A program made the translations under genes and the position numbers. A DNA stretch of 64,000 bases, taken from Cognatishimia coralii (lineage in GTDB: Bacteria > Pseudomonadota > Alphaproteobacteria > Rhodobacterales > Rhodobacteraceae). The notes under the pieces were generated by a model that was not told where the DNA came from, did not search any database, and saw only the letters and a program-made list of their open reading frames with translations. Location: assembly GCF_037478305.1 (NCBI RefSeq), contig NZ_JBBGAZ010000005.1, positions 62,001 through 126,000 of the forward strand, given 5' to 3'. Shown here piece by piece: positions 8,137-15,435 of the stretch. Numbering within the stretch: position 1 is the stretch's first letter; every line of letters starts with the position of its first letter.

Positions 8137-8627
8137 GCCAGCTTCCGCGCCTTTTTGATCAGCATCTCACGTTTGGTACGGCTGAGATGATCGAAGTACA
8201 TTTTGCCGTTGATATGATCGATCTGATGCTGCACCGAGGTCGCCCAGAGGCCCACGAAATCGCGGCGCGTGATCATGCCGTCTTCGTTCATGTAGCGCAC
8301 GGTCACGGCACGCGGGCGTTTGATCTTGGCAGAGACGCCGGGCAAGTTCGGGCTGGCCTCTTCGTGTTCGCGGTCCTCGATTGAGCTGTGCAGGATCGAG
8401 GGGTTGGCCATTTTCACAGCCTGCCCACGTTCGCTTGAGGCATCCACAACGATCAACTGACGCATGACACCGATCTGGTTCGCGCCCATGCCGACGCCGG
8501 GCATGGCCTCCATCGTGTCGATCAGATCCTGCCAGGTCTGGCGGTCCTCATCGGTTAGCTCTTTGATTGCTTCGGCCGCAGTCCGCAGACGTTTGTCAGG
8601 CCATGGGATGCACTTGCGGACCGTCAT
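8133..8627 (-). CDS. Peptide deformylase-like protein with altered active site
   Basis: A 164-residue paralogue of the adjacent deformylase; the two align without gaps through the active-site motifs. Motif 1 is GVGMGANQIG (44-53) in place of GIGLAAPQIG. In motif 2 the metal-ligand Cys 92 is Ser (EEASPNLP for EEGCLSIP). In motif 3 the catalytic Glu 135 is Gln (HQIDH for HEIDH); the codon CAG is unambiguous on the minus strand. The two metal histidines remain. By family knowledge these changes should abolish deformylase activity, so a regulatory or other ligand-binding role is inferred. It overlaps def and fmt by 4 bp each. Confidence 0.88.
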   Translation of the reverse strand: MTVRKCIPWPDKRLRTAAEAIKELTDEDRQTWQDLIDTMEAMPGVGMGANQIGVMRQLIVVDASSERGQAVKMANPSILHSSIEDREHEEASPNLPGVSAKIKRPRAVTVRYMNEDGMITRRDFVGLWATSVQHQIDHINGKMYFDHLSRTKREMLIKKARKLA

Positions 8628-9136
8628 GCACGCGCCCTTTCACGTTTCAGCTTCGCGGATTTGCGCGTCATGGTCTGGCGCTTCATCGGGCCGAGGTAAT
8701 CGATGAAGAGCTTGCCGTTCAGATGGTCGATCTCATGCTGCACACAGGTCGCCCAAAGCCCGTCAAAGTCCTTTTCCTGCGGGTTGCCGTTCTCGTCGAT
8801 CCAGCCGACGCGGACCTCTGCGGGGCGGGTCACTTCGGCGTATTGATCGGGGATCGAGAGGCAGCCTTCCTCATAGACACTTGTGTCGTCAGAGGACGCC
8901 AGGATTTCGGGATTGAACATGATCACGGGCTCTGGATCGCCCTCTTTGATGCAGTCCATCACGATCAGGCGATCCAGCACGCCGATCTGAGGCGCAGCCA
9001 GCCCGATGCCCGGCGCATCATACATGGTTTCCAGCATATCAGCGGCCAGCTTGCGCAGCTCGTCCGTAAGGTCGGCAACCGGCGCGCAGGTCTTTTTCAG
9101 ACGGGGATCAGGGTGGATCAGGATCGGCTTTAACAT
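8624..9136 (-). CDS. def: Peptide deformylase
   Basis: A 170-residue deformylase that removes the formyl group from nascent proteins. All three motifs are intact: GIGLAAPQIG (43-52), EEGCLSIP with Cys 92, and HEIDH with His 134, Glu 135 and His 138. The ATG at 9136 gives the family N-terminus MLKPILIHPDPRLKK; the open frame extends 26 codons further but lacks family similarity. No strong ribosome site is visible. It heads the def-def'-fmt operon and is divergent from the aminotransferase at 9235. Confidence 0.96.
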   Translation of the reverse strand: MLKPILIHPDPRLKKTCAPVADLTDELRKLAADMLETMYDAPGIGLAAPQIGVLDRLIVMDCIKEGDPEPVIMFNPEILASSDDTSVYEEGCLSIPDQYAEVTRPAEVRVGWIDENGNPQEKDFDGLWATCVQHEIDHLNGKLFIDYLGPMKRQTMTRKSAKLKRERARA

Positions 9137-9234
9137 AAGGCTGACATAGGCCAAGCAGCTTTCATCTGCAACGGCTCTTGCACGTCTCGCGCTTTCGGGT
9201 AGCGTGCGGGGCAACAGTTAGAGTGAGGTCCCCC

Positions 9235-10407
9235 ATGAATTTCGACGAAGTCATCAATCGCTTTGGCACCCATTCCGTGAAATGGGACATGATGGAGCCG
9301 ATCTACGGCGTGCCCGCCAAAGATGGCATCGCGATGTGGGTGGCCGATATGGATTTCCGCCCACCGCAATGTGTGGCGGACGCGATCACCAAGATGCAGG
9401 ATCAAGGCATCTACGGCTATTACGGCGATGAAGCGCCTTATAAAGACGCGATTTGCTGGTGGATGGAAAACCGCCATGGCTGGAAAGTCACCGCACCCGA
9501 GATTTTCACCACGCATGGGTTGGTCAATGGCACGGCCGTCTGCGTCGACGCCTTTTCAAAACCCGGAGACGGCATCGTCCTGATGACGCCAGTCTACCAC
9601 GCCTTTGCACGCGTGATTAAGGCTGCGGGCCGCGAGGTTGTGGAATGCGAATTGGCCAATAAAAATGGCCGCTACGAAATGGACTTCGACGCCTGGGACG
9701 CGCAGATGAAAGGCCATGAGTCCATGCTGATCCTCTGCTCGCCGCATAACCCAGGCGGGCGGGTCTGGACGCGCAAGGAATTGCAAGGCGTGGCCGAGTT
9801 CGCCAAACGTCACGATCTGATTTTGGTCAGCGATGAAATCCACCATGATCTGGTCTTTCCGGGCGTGAAACACACGCCTATGACGCTGGTCGATCCTTCG
9901 ATCATGGACCGTCTGGTGATGATGACCGCGACCACCAAGACCTTCAATATCGCCGGTAGCCACTCAGGCAACGTAATCATCCCCGACCCGGATCTGCGCG
10001 CGCGCTTTGCAGGCCGTATGGCCGCGCTTGGTCTCAGCCCCAACAGCTTTGGTCTCTATATGGCCGAGGCCGCCTATACGCCTGAGGGCGCGGAATGGGT
10101 GGACGCTCTGATCACGTATCTGGACGGGAACCGTCAGCTACTGGATGCGGCGATTGCGGATATTCCGGGGCTTGCCTCGATGCCGATGGAGGCCACTTAT
10201 CTGGGCTGGGTCGATTTCTCGGGCACCGGCATGGCGCGCGAAGAGTTCACCAAGCGGGTCGAGAAAGACGCGCGGATCGCGGTGAACCACGGGCCGACAT
10301 TTGGCAAAGGCGGCGAGAACTTCCTACGCTTTAACTTTGCCACGCCGCGCAGCGTGGTTCAGACCGCGGTTGAGCGTCTGGCCGAGGCGTTCAAAGATCT
10401 ACAATAG
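9235..10407 (+). CDS. patB: MalY/PatB-type pyridoxal-phosphate C-S lyase (aminotransferase fold)
   Basis: A 390-residue fold-type I PLP enzyme. FDEVINRFGTHSVKWD and GIAMWVADMDFRPPQCV mark the MalY/PatB subfamily, SDEIHHDLVF carries the cofactor-binding Asp, and TATTKTFNIAGSHSGN contains the Schiff-base lysine. These enzymes are cystathionine beta-lyases or related cysteine-S-conjugate lyases; the exact substrate is not readable. ATG 9235 is chosen because the family N-terminus begins there, with a GAGG-type site before it. Confidence 0.88.
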   Translation: MNFDEVINRFGTHSVKWDMMEPIYGVPAKDGIAMWVADMDFRPPQCVADAITKMQDQGIYGYYGDEAPYKDAICWWMENRHGWKVTAPEIFTTHGLVNGTAVCVDAFSKPGDGIVLMTPVYHAFARVIKAAGREVVECELANKNGRYEMDFDAWDAQMKGHESMLILCSPHNPGGRVWTRKELQGVAEFAKRHDLILVSDEIHHDLVFPGVKHTPMTLVDPSIMDRLVMMTATTKTFNIAGSHSGNVIIPDPDLRARFAGRMAALGLSPNSFGLYMAEAAYTPEGAEWVDALITYLDGNRQLLDAAIADIPGLASMPMEATYLGWVDFSGTGMAREEFTKRVEKDARIAVNHGPTFGKGGENFLRFNFATPRSVVQTAVERLAEAFKDLQ

Positions 10408-10409
10408 AC

Positions 10410-10763
10410 TTAACCGCGCTGGTCCGTCACCAAGGCGACCGGCGCGTTTTCATCGCGGGCAAAATCCAGCGGCGCTTGGTCCTCGGCAACTGTTGCGCGT
10501 TTGAACTCATAGAGCATCTCGCCGTCTTCTTCCTGCGAGGCCACGATCAGGCACTGATAGAGGTGCTTTGAGCCGTCATAAAGATCCACCAAACCGCGCA
10601 GATACGGCGCATTGGCGCTATCGAGCGTAAAGCCGTTGTCCTCAAAGCGCAGCAACGGATAGACCTCGTCGCCCACCCGCACACGCATGCGCGTTTTGCG
10701 TTTCAGATCGCGCTTGCGCGCCGCGTCCAGCCCAGCCTGAACCTCTTTCGGAAGAAAATTCAT
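10410..10763 (-). CDS. Conserved hypothetical protein
   Basis: About 117 residues, soluble, not recognised. It has a basic N-terminus (AARKRDLKRKTRMRVRVGD), a beta-rich middle (EVYPLLRFEDNGFTLD, GLVDLYDGSKHLYQCLIV) and an acidic tail. The middle loosely resembles a PilZ-like barrel but lacks the RxxxR and D/NxSxxG motifs, so that name is not used. Starts at 10763, 10772 or GTG 10787 are possible; 10763 has the best spacing from an AAGGG site. It ends 3 bp from the stop of the convergent aminotransferase. Confidence 0.6.
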   Translation of the reverse strand: MNFLPKEVQAGLDAARKRDLKRKTRMRVRVGDEVYPLLRFEDNGFTLDSANAPYLRGLVDLYDGSKHLYQCLIVASQEEDGEMLYEFKRATVAEDQAPLDFARDENAPVALVTDQRG

Positions 10764-10934
10764 CGCGTTCATACCCTTACCCGACACACAACTTGTGCGC
10801 GCATTGCCGGAAAATCAAGACGGGCAAGTAAGCTAGCGACAACTGTGCGTCAAAGCGCAACTCTTCTGCATCAGTTCACTATGCGCTTGCGTATTGGCGC
10901 TCTAGGTTAGTTGCAAATATTTAAGGAGATCTCA

Positions 10935-11906
10935 ATGGGCCTGCTGGTTGACGGAAAATGGGTGGATCAATGGTATGACACCAAATCCAGTGGCGGGAAA
11001 TTCGTGCGCTCTGCCGCACAGTTTCGCAATTGGATCACCGCAGACGGGAGCGCGGGCGAAAGCGGTAAGGCTGGGTTTAAGGCCGAAAGCGGACGCTATC
11101 ATCTCTATGTGTCGATGGCCTGTCCCTGGGCGCACCGCACGCTAATTTTCCGCACCCTGAAAGGGCTGACTGAACATATTGATGTCTCTGCCGTCCATCC
11201 GGACATGCTCGATCAGGGCTGGACCTTTGAGAAGGACGGCGTCGCGCAGGGCGATCCGCTCTATGGGTCTAAATTCTCGCATAACCTCTATACCCGCGCC
11301 GACCCCACCTATTCCGGTCGCGTGACCGTGCCGATCCTCTGGGACAAAGAGCAAGAGACCATCGTTTCCAACGAAAGCTCCGAAATCATCCGCATGTTCA
11401 ATTCAGCTTTTGACGGGATCACGGGCAGCACGGATGACTACTGGCCCGCCGAGATGCGCGACGCCATCGAAGAGGTCAACGCGCGGATTTATGACACGCT
11501 GAACAATGGCGTCTACAAGTCAGGATTTGCCACAACGCAAGCGGCCTATGACGCCGCCGTGCACCCGCTGTTTGACACGCTCGATTGGCTTGAGACACGG
11601 CTCGCGAACAACCGCTACCTGATGGGGGATCGTCTTACCGAGGCGGATTGGCGGCTGTTCACCACGCTCATCCGTTTTGATCCGGTCTATCACCTGCATT
11701 TCAAATGCAACCGCAAGCGGCTGATCGACTATCCGAACCTCTGGGCCTATACGCGCGAGCTCTATCAGATGCCGGGCGTCGCCGAGACCGTGGATATGGG
11801 TCACATCGTGCGCCACTATCACTACAGCCACGAGAGCATTAACCCGCACCGGATCGTGCCGATCAATCCGGTTCTGGATTATCTGGAACCGCACGGGCGC
11901 GGATAG
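10935..11906 (+). CDS. yqjG: Glutathionyl-hydroquinone reductase (xi-class GST, YqjG/ECM4-like)
   Basis: A 323-residue cytosolic protein of the xi-class glutathione transferases, which reduce glutathionyl-hydroquinones. The N-terminal thioredoxin-like domain holds the catalytic Cys in SMACPWAHRTLI (near residue 60), with the family markers HPDMLDQGWTF and YTRADPTYSGRVTVPILWD; the C-terminal helical domain includes RFDPVYHLHFKCNRKRL and YPNLWAYTRELYQMPGV. The start at 10935 follows AAGGAG by 7-8 bases. It is monocistronic in appearance. Confidence 0.93.
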   Translation: MGLLVDGKWVDQWYDTKSSGGKFVRSAAQFRNWITADGSAGESGKAGFKAESGRYHLYVSMACPWAHRTLIFRTLKGLTEHIDVSAVHPDMLDQGWTFEKDGVAQGDPLYGSKFSHNLYTRADPTYSGRVTVPILWDKEQETIVSNESSEIIRMFNSAFDGITGSTDDYWPAEMRDAIEEVNARIYDTLNNGVYKSGFATTQAAYDAAVHPLFDTLDWLETRLANNRYLMGDRLTEADWRLFTTLIRFDPVYHLHFKCNRKRLIDYPNLWAYTRELYQMPGVAETVDMGHIVRHYHYSHESINPHRIVPINPVLDYLEPHGRG

Positions 11907-12042
11907 CGCAGAGCGTCTTTACGCGGCGGGCACGTGCTGGTGCATTTTGCGCAGGCAAAGACCCGCCGCTCTGCCCCCATGCTCCCCCCTTGCAAAACAG
12001 CCTGTTTTCCGCGAAGGAACAGGCGATAGCAAAGGGCCAGAC

Positions 12043-12990
12043 ATGGGCGAAACAAGAGATCACGGCGGCAATCTGGACGCGCAAATCGCCCGCTATGGCG
12101 GCACGCGCGAGACGTGGATTGACCTGTCCACAGGGATCAACCCGGTCCCCTATCCTTTGCCCGCGTTTACGCCAGATTGCTGGACTGCCTTGCCAGACTA
12201 CTCGGCTCAGACGGGTTTAACCGAGGCCGCGCGACGCTTCTGGCAAGTGCCAGACGACCTCGACATCCTCGCCACCCCGGGGGCCTCGGCGCTCATCAGT
12301 CGGATGCCCTCCCTCTTTGCAGGCAACACGGTGGATATCCCCGCCCCCACCTACAACGAACATGCTGCCGCCTTTGAGGCACAGGGCTGGTCGATCGGAG
12401 CCTCGCAAGAGTTGCGGGTGTTGGTGCATCCTAACAATCCCACCGGCCATTTCTGGAGCCTTGACGATCTGACCACCAAAGCCACCGTCATCGACGAAAG
12501 CTTCTGTGACATCGCACCAGAACGCTCTCTCATGGCCTCGGCCCTAGACGGCGACCGCTTCATTCTCAAGAGTTTCGGCAAGTTCTGGGGCCTTGCTGGC
12601 CTGCGCCTTGGCTTCATGATCGCCCGCCCCGAGCCGATCGCCAAAATGCGCGATCACATAGGCCCCTGGGCCGTCTCTGGCCCCGCGCTCGCCGTCGGCA
12701 CCGACGCCCTCTGCGACAGCGACTGGGCGAGGACCGCGCGCACGCGTCTAGCCGCAGACGCAGAACGCCTTGATCACCTGATGACCACCAAAGGCGCGCG
12801 CATCGCGGGTGGCTGTTCCCTCTTTCGCCTCTACGAAGTCGAGGACGCCGAGATCACCCAAAACCGCCTCGCAGAAAACCACATTTGGTCGCGCATCTTC
12901 CCCTATTCCAAAACCTACATCCGCCTCGGCCTGCCCGCACCCGACCGCTGGGACCAGCTTGAGGCCGCCATCGACAAGAGTTTTTCATGA
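12043..12990 (+). CDS. cobC: Threonine-phosphate decarboxylase / CobC aminotransferase-fold enzyme
   Basis: A 315-residue PLP enzyme related to histidinol-phosphate aminotransferase. It forms (R)-1-amino-2-propanol phosphate for the nucleotide-loop linker of cobalamin. Diagnostic stretches are HGGNLDAQIARYGG at the N-terminus, WIDLSTGINPVPYP, VLVHPNNPTGHFW, and the PLP lysine in FILKSFGKFWGLAGLRLGF. The ATG at 12043 follows an AAAGGG site; the frame is open upstream but without homology. A 7-bp inverted repeat (GCCTGTT/AACAGGC, 12000-12024) lies in the leader, but no cobalamin riboswitch core was found. It overlaps cbiB by 4 bp. Confidence 0.92.
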   Translation: MGETRDHGGNLDAQIARYGGTRETWIDLSTGINPVPYPLPAFTPDCWTALPDYSAQTGLTEAARRFWQVPDDLDILATPGASALISRMPSLFAGNTVDIPAPTYNEHAAAFEAQGWSIGASQELRVLVHPNNPTGHFWSLDDLTTKATVIDESFCDIAPERSLMASALDGDRFILKSFGKFWGLAGLRLGFMIARPEPIAKMRDHIGPWAVSGPALAVGTDALCDSDWARTARTRLAADAERLDHLMTTKGARIAGGCSLFRLYEVEDAEITQNRLAENHIWSRIFPYSKTYIRLGLPAPDRWDQLEAAIDKSFS

Positions 12991-13895
12991 GCACCGCCAG
13001 CATTCTCTGCCTCGCCCTTCTTCTTGATGCCCTTCTGGGGGAACCAAAATGGCTGTGGGATCGCGTGCCCCATCCGGCGGTTTTGATGGGCAAAGCAATC
13101 TCATGGATGGACACACGGCTGAACACCGGCGCGTCTCGTAAACTCAAAGGCGTGCTTGTGGCCGCCGCGCTTGTGGTGGGCGGCTGGATCATTGGCTGCG
13201 TTGTCTCGTGGTTTGGCTGGCTGCCGACCCTGCTGATCGCGGCCATCCTGCTGGCACAACGCTCCTTGGTCGATCATGTCAAAGACGTCGCCACGGCCCT
13301 ACGCACCTCGGTTGAGGACGGCCAGAGAGCCGTCGCGAGAATCGTCGGACGCGAGACCAAAACGCTGGATCAATCCGGTGTCAGCCGCGCCGCCATCGAA
13401 AGCGCAGCAGAGAACCTCTCGGACGGCGTCATCGCCCCCACTTTTTGGTTCCTCATCGCAGGTCTGCCCGGGCTCTTGATCTATAAGGCCGTTAATACCG
13501 CCGACAGTATGATCGGCTACAAAAACGACACCTATAAGGATTTCGGCTGGGCCTCTGCCTGCTTCGACGATGTCTTGAACTGGATCCCTGCGCGGCTCAC
13601 CGCAGTATTAATCGCCGTCACACACAAAGGCCTGACGCTCTGGTCCGACATCCGCGCCGACGCCGCCCTGCATCGTTCCCCCAACGCAGGTTGGCCCGAA
13701 TCCGCCATGGCGCGCGCTTTGGATATCGCGCTCTCTGGCCCTCGGACCTATGACAATCAACTTGTGGACTATCCTTTTGTTCACGACTTTGGTCGCAAAA
13801 ACCTGACGGCGAATGACATAGATGCCGCAGTTTCCGCCCTCTGGCGCGCCTGGGGCCTGATGCTGGTCATAATTTGCCTACTCGCGCTGTTGTAA
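12987..13895 (+). CDS. cbiB: Adenosylcobinamide-phosphate synthase
   Basis: CbiB/CobD (302 aa), an inner-membrane enzyme that joins aminopropanol phosphate to adenosylcobyric acid. Motifs are LDALLGEPKWLWDRVPHPAV with GKAISWMD at the N-terminus, ESAAENLSDGVIAPTFWF, KAVNTADSMIGYKND and FGWASACFDDVLNWIPARL, all characteristic. Four or five hydrophobic segments are visible. The ATG lies inside the cobC stop, so translation is coupled with the enzyme that makes its substrate. Confidence 0.95.
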   Translation: MSTASILCLALLLDALLGEPKWLWDRVPHPAVLMGKAISWMDTRLNTGASRKLKGVLVAAALVVGGWIIGCVVSWFGWLPTLLIAAILLAQRSLVDHVKDVATALRTSVEDGQRAVARIVGRETKTLDQSGVSRAAIESAAENLSDGVIAPTFWFLIAGLPGLLIYKAVNTADSMIGYKNDTYKDFGWASACFDDVLNWIPARLTAVLIAVTHKGLTLWSDIRADAALHRSPNAGWPESAMARALDIALSGPRTYDNQLVDYPFVHDFGRKNLTANDIDAAVSALWRAWGLMLVIICLLALL

Positions 13896-13956
13896 CCACG
13901 ACGTCGCAAAAAAAGCGTGTTAACCTTTTGGCCAACAACATCCACGAGGGTTTTTC

Positions 13957-15126
13957 ATGCGCCTAGTCACGAGTATCGCCGCGCTGGTTTTCAGCGCCGG
14001 TGTCGCCGCCGCCAACACGCCATGCGGCGGGTCTTTTAACGGTTTCGTCAACGATCTGAAGAAAGAAGCCCGCGCCATGGGGTATTCCCGTGGCATGGTG
14101 AACGACTTCTTCGCCTCAGTAGCGAAGGATCAAAAAACGCTGGACGCAGACCGCGCTCAAGGGGTTTTTCAGAAACCGTTTCTGGAATTTTCTCAACGCC
14201 TGATCAGCTCAAACCGCCTCAACACCGGTAAATCCAAAGGTCAGGAATACGCCCGTACCTTTGACCGGATCGAACGCGACTACGGCGTCTCGCGTGGCGT
14301 TCTGCTGGCATTCTGGGCCTTTGAAACCGACTTCGGCGGCTATCAGGGCAACTTTAATACGTTGAATTCTTTGGTGACTTTGTCGCATGACTGCCGCCGC
14401 CCGGAATTGTTCCGCCCCCAAGTCTTTGCGGCACTTGAGCTTTACGCGCAGGGCGACTTCTCGCCAACCAAAACCACCGGCGCCTGGGCGGGTGAAATCG
14501 GCATGGTCCAGATGCTGCCCGGCGACATTATCGAGAACGGCGTGGATGGTGACGGCGACGGCCATGTTCGGCTCAAGACCTCTGCCGTAGATGCGCTGAT
14601 GTCCGGCGGCAAGATGCTCAACCACCTCGGCTGGCGCGCCGGAGAGCCTTGGCTGCAAGAGGTCACCGTGCCTGCGGATATGGATTGGTCGCTCTCTGGC
14701 GTGGACACCACGCTCGATGCCCGCGACTGGGCCCGTATGGGTGTAAAACCGCGCGAAGGCAAACTTGCGAACCTGCCCGCGTCTTTGATCCTACCACAGG
14801 GTCGTAAGGGACCGGCCTTCATCGCTTACCCGAACTTCAAGGTCTATTTCGAGTGGAACCAGAGCTTTATCTATGTGACCACCGCCGCCTATTTCGCGAC
14901 TCGTCTTGAGGGCGCTGCGCCTTACAATCAGGGCAATCCCGAGCCGGGTTTGCAGGGCGCCGAGATGAAACAGTTGCAACGCAAATTGCAGGCACGAGGC
15001 CATGACGTCGGCAAAATCGACGGTATCCTGGGTGCCGGAACGCGGGCTGCCGTGCAAGTTGAACAGCAACGTCTCGGCCTGCCTGCAGACGCTTGGCCGA
15101 CAGCGGCGCTCCTATCGCGGCTTTAA
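13957..15126 (+). CDS. Lytic murein transglycosylase with C-terminal peptidoglycan-binding domain
   Basis: A 389-residue periplasmic MltB-family enzyme. A Sec signal peptide (MRLVTSIAALVFSAGVAAAN) is followed by the SLT_2 catalytic domain with the likely catalytic Glu in LLAFWAFETDFGGYQGN, then GEIGMVQMLPGDIIENGVDG. The last 65 residues form a PG_binding_1 domain (MKQLQRKLQARGHDVGKIDG, RAAVQVEQQRLGLPAD). The family cleaves the glycan strand to give 1,6-anhydromuropeptides. It appears monocistronic, with a strong terminator 90 bp downstream. Confidence 0.93.
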   Translation: MRLVTSIAALVFSAGVAAANTPCGGSFNGFVNDLKKEARAMGYSRGMVNDFFASVAKDQKTLDADRAQGVFQKPFLEFSQRLISSNRLNTGKSKGQEYARTFDRIERDYGVSRGVLLAFWAFETDFGGYQGNFNTLNSLVTLSHDCRRPELFRPQVFAALELYAQGDFSPTKTTGAWAGEIGMVQMLPGDIIENGVDGDGDGHVRLKTSAVDALMSGGKMLNHLGWRAGEPWLQEVTVPADMDWSLSGVDTTLDARDWARMGVKPREGKLANLPASLILPQGRKGPAFIAYPNFKVYFEWNQSFIYVTTAAYFATRLEGAAPYNQGNPEPGLQGAEMKQLQRKLQARGHDVGKIDGILGAGTRAAVQVEQQRLGLPADAWPTAALLSRL

Positions 15127-15216
15127 CCATGTTTTCGGCGGTATCTTTACTTTTTTGTAAGGAAAGTGGAGAATGCTGATCATAACGAAAGGTGTTCTTT
15201 CACAGATCACTTAAGT

Positions 15217-15252
15217 AACCCCGCAGAGTTGCAGCTCTGCGGGGTTTGCTTT
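15217..15252 (+). terminator. Intrinsic terminator of the lytic transglycosylase gene
   Basis: A perfect 12-bp stem (AACCCCGCAGAG / CTCTGCGGGGTT) with a 6-base loop, followed by TGCTTTT on the plus strand. The minus-strand side lacks a U-run. It separates the plus-strand transglycosylase from the minus-strand small ORF and smc. Confidence 0.85.
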
Positions 15253-15262
15253 TCACGAACCT

Positions 15263-15352
15263 TTAAAGGCTGATCCAAAGCCTGATGCAGGCGACAAGCA
15301 GGCTTAGTGCCGCTATCGCCAGCATCAGCAAACGAAAGGTTTGATCTTTCAA
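15263..15352 (-). CDS. Putative 29-residue single-pass membrane microprotein
   Basis: A 29-codon ORF starting at TTG 15352 and ending in TAA. The peptide begins MKDQTFRL and continues with a hydrophobic span LLMLAIAALSLLVAC, then IRLWISL, consistent with one transmembrane helix with a charged N-terminus. A near-perfect Shine-Dalgarno AAGGAGGTGAT lies 8 bases before the start, much stronger than for most genes here. It begins 84 bp after the smc stop on the same strand; a CTGCAA/TTGCAG hairpin (15371-15386) sits between. No homologue is recalled. The unusual ribosome site is the main support; protein detection would be needed for certainty. Confidence 0.5.
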   Translation of the reverse strand: MKDQTFRLLMLAIAALSLLVACIRLWISL

Positions 15353-15435
15353 CCAAATCACCTCCTTCTACTGCAATGGATTGCAGCAGGATTAGACCTA
15401 GAGATGAAATCTCAACGAGGTGTTAACCACGTGGC

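Noticed and set aside
11907..12042. Cobalamin riboswitch before cobC
   Set aside because: The B12-box and the conserved GCCACTG-type core were not found; only a 7-bp hairpin is present.
15173..15214. 13-codon ORF ahead of the terminator at 15217
   Set aside because: It looks like an attenuator leader, but no plus-strand gene follows the hairpin, so there is nothing to attenuate.
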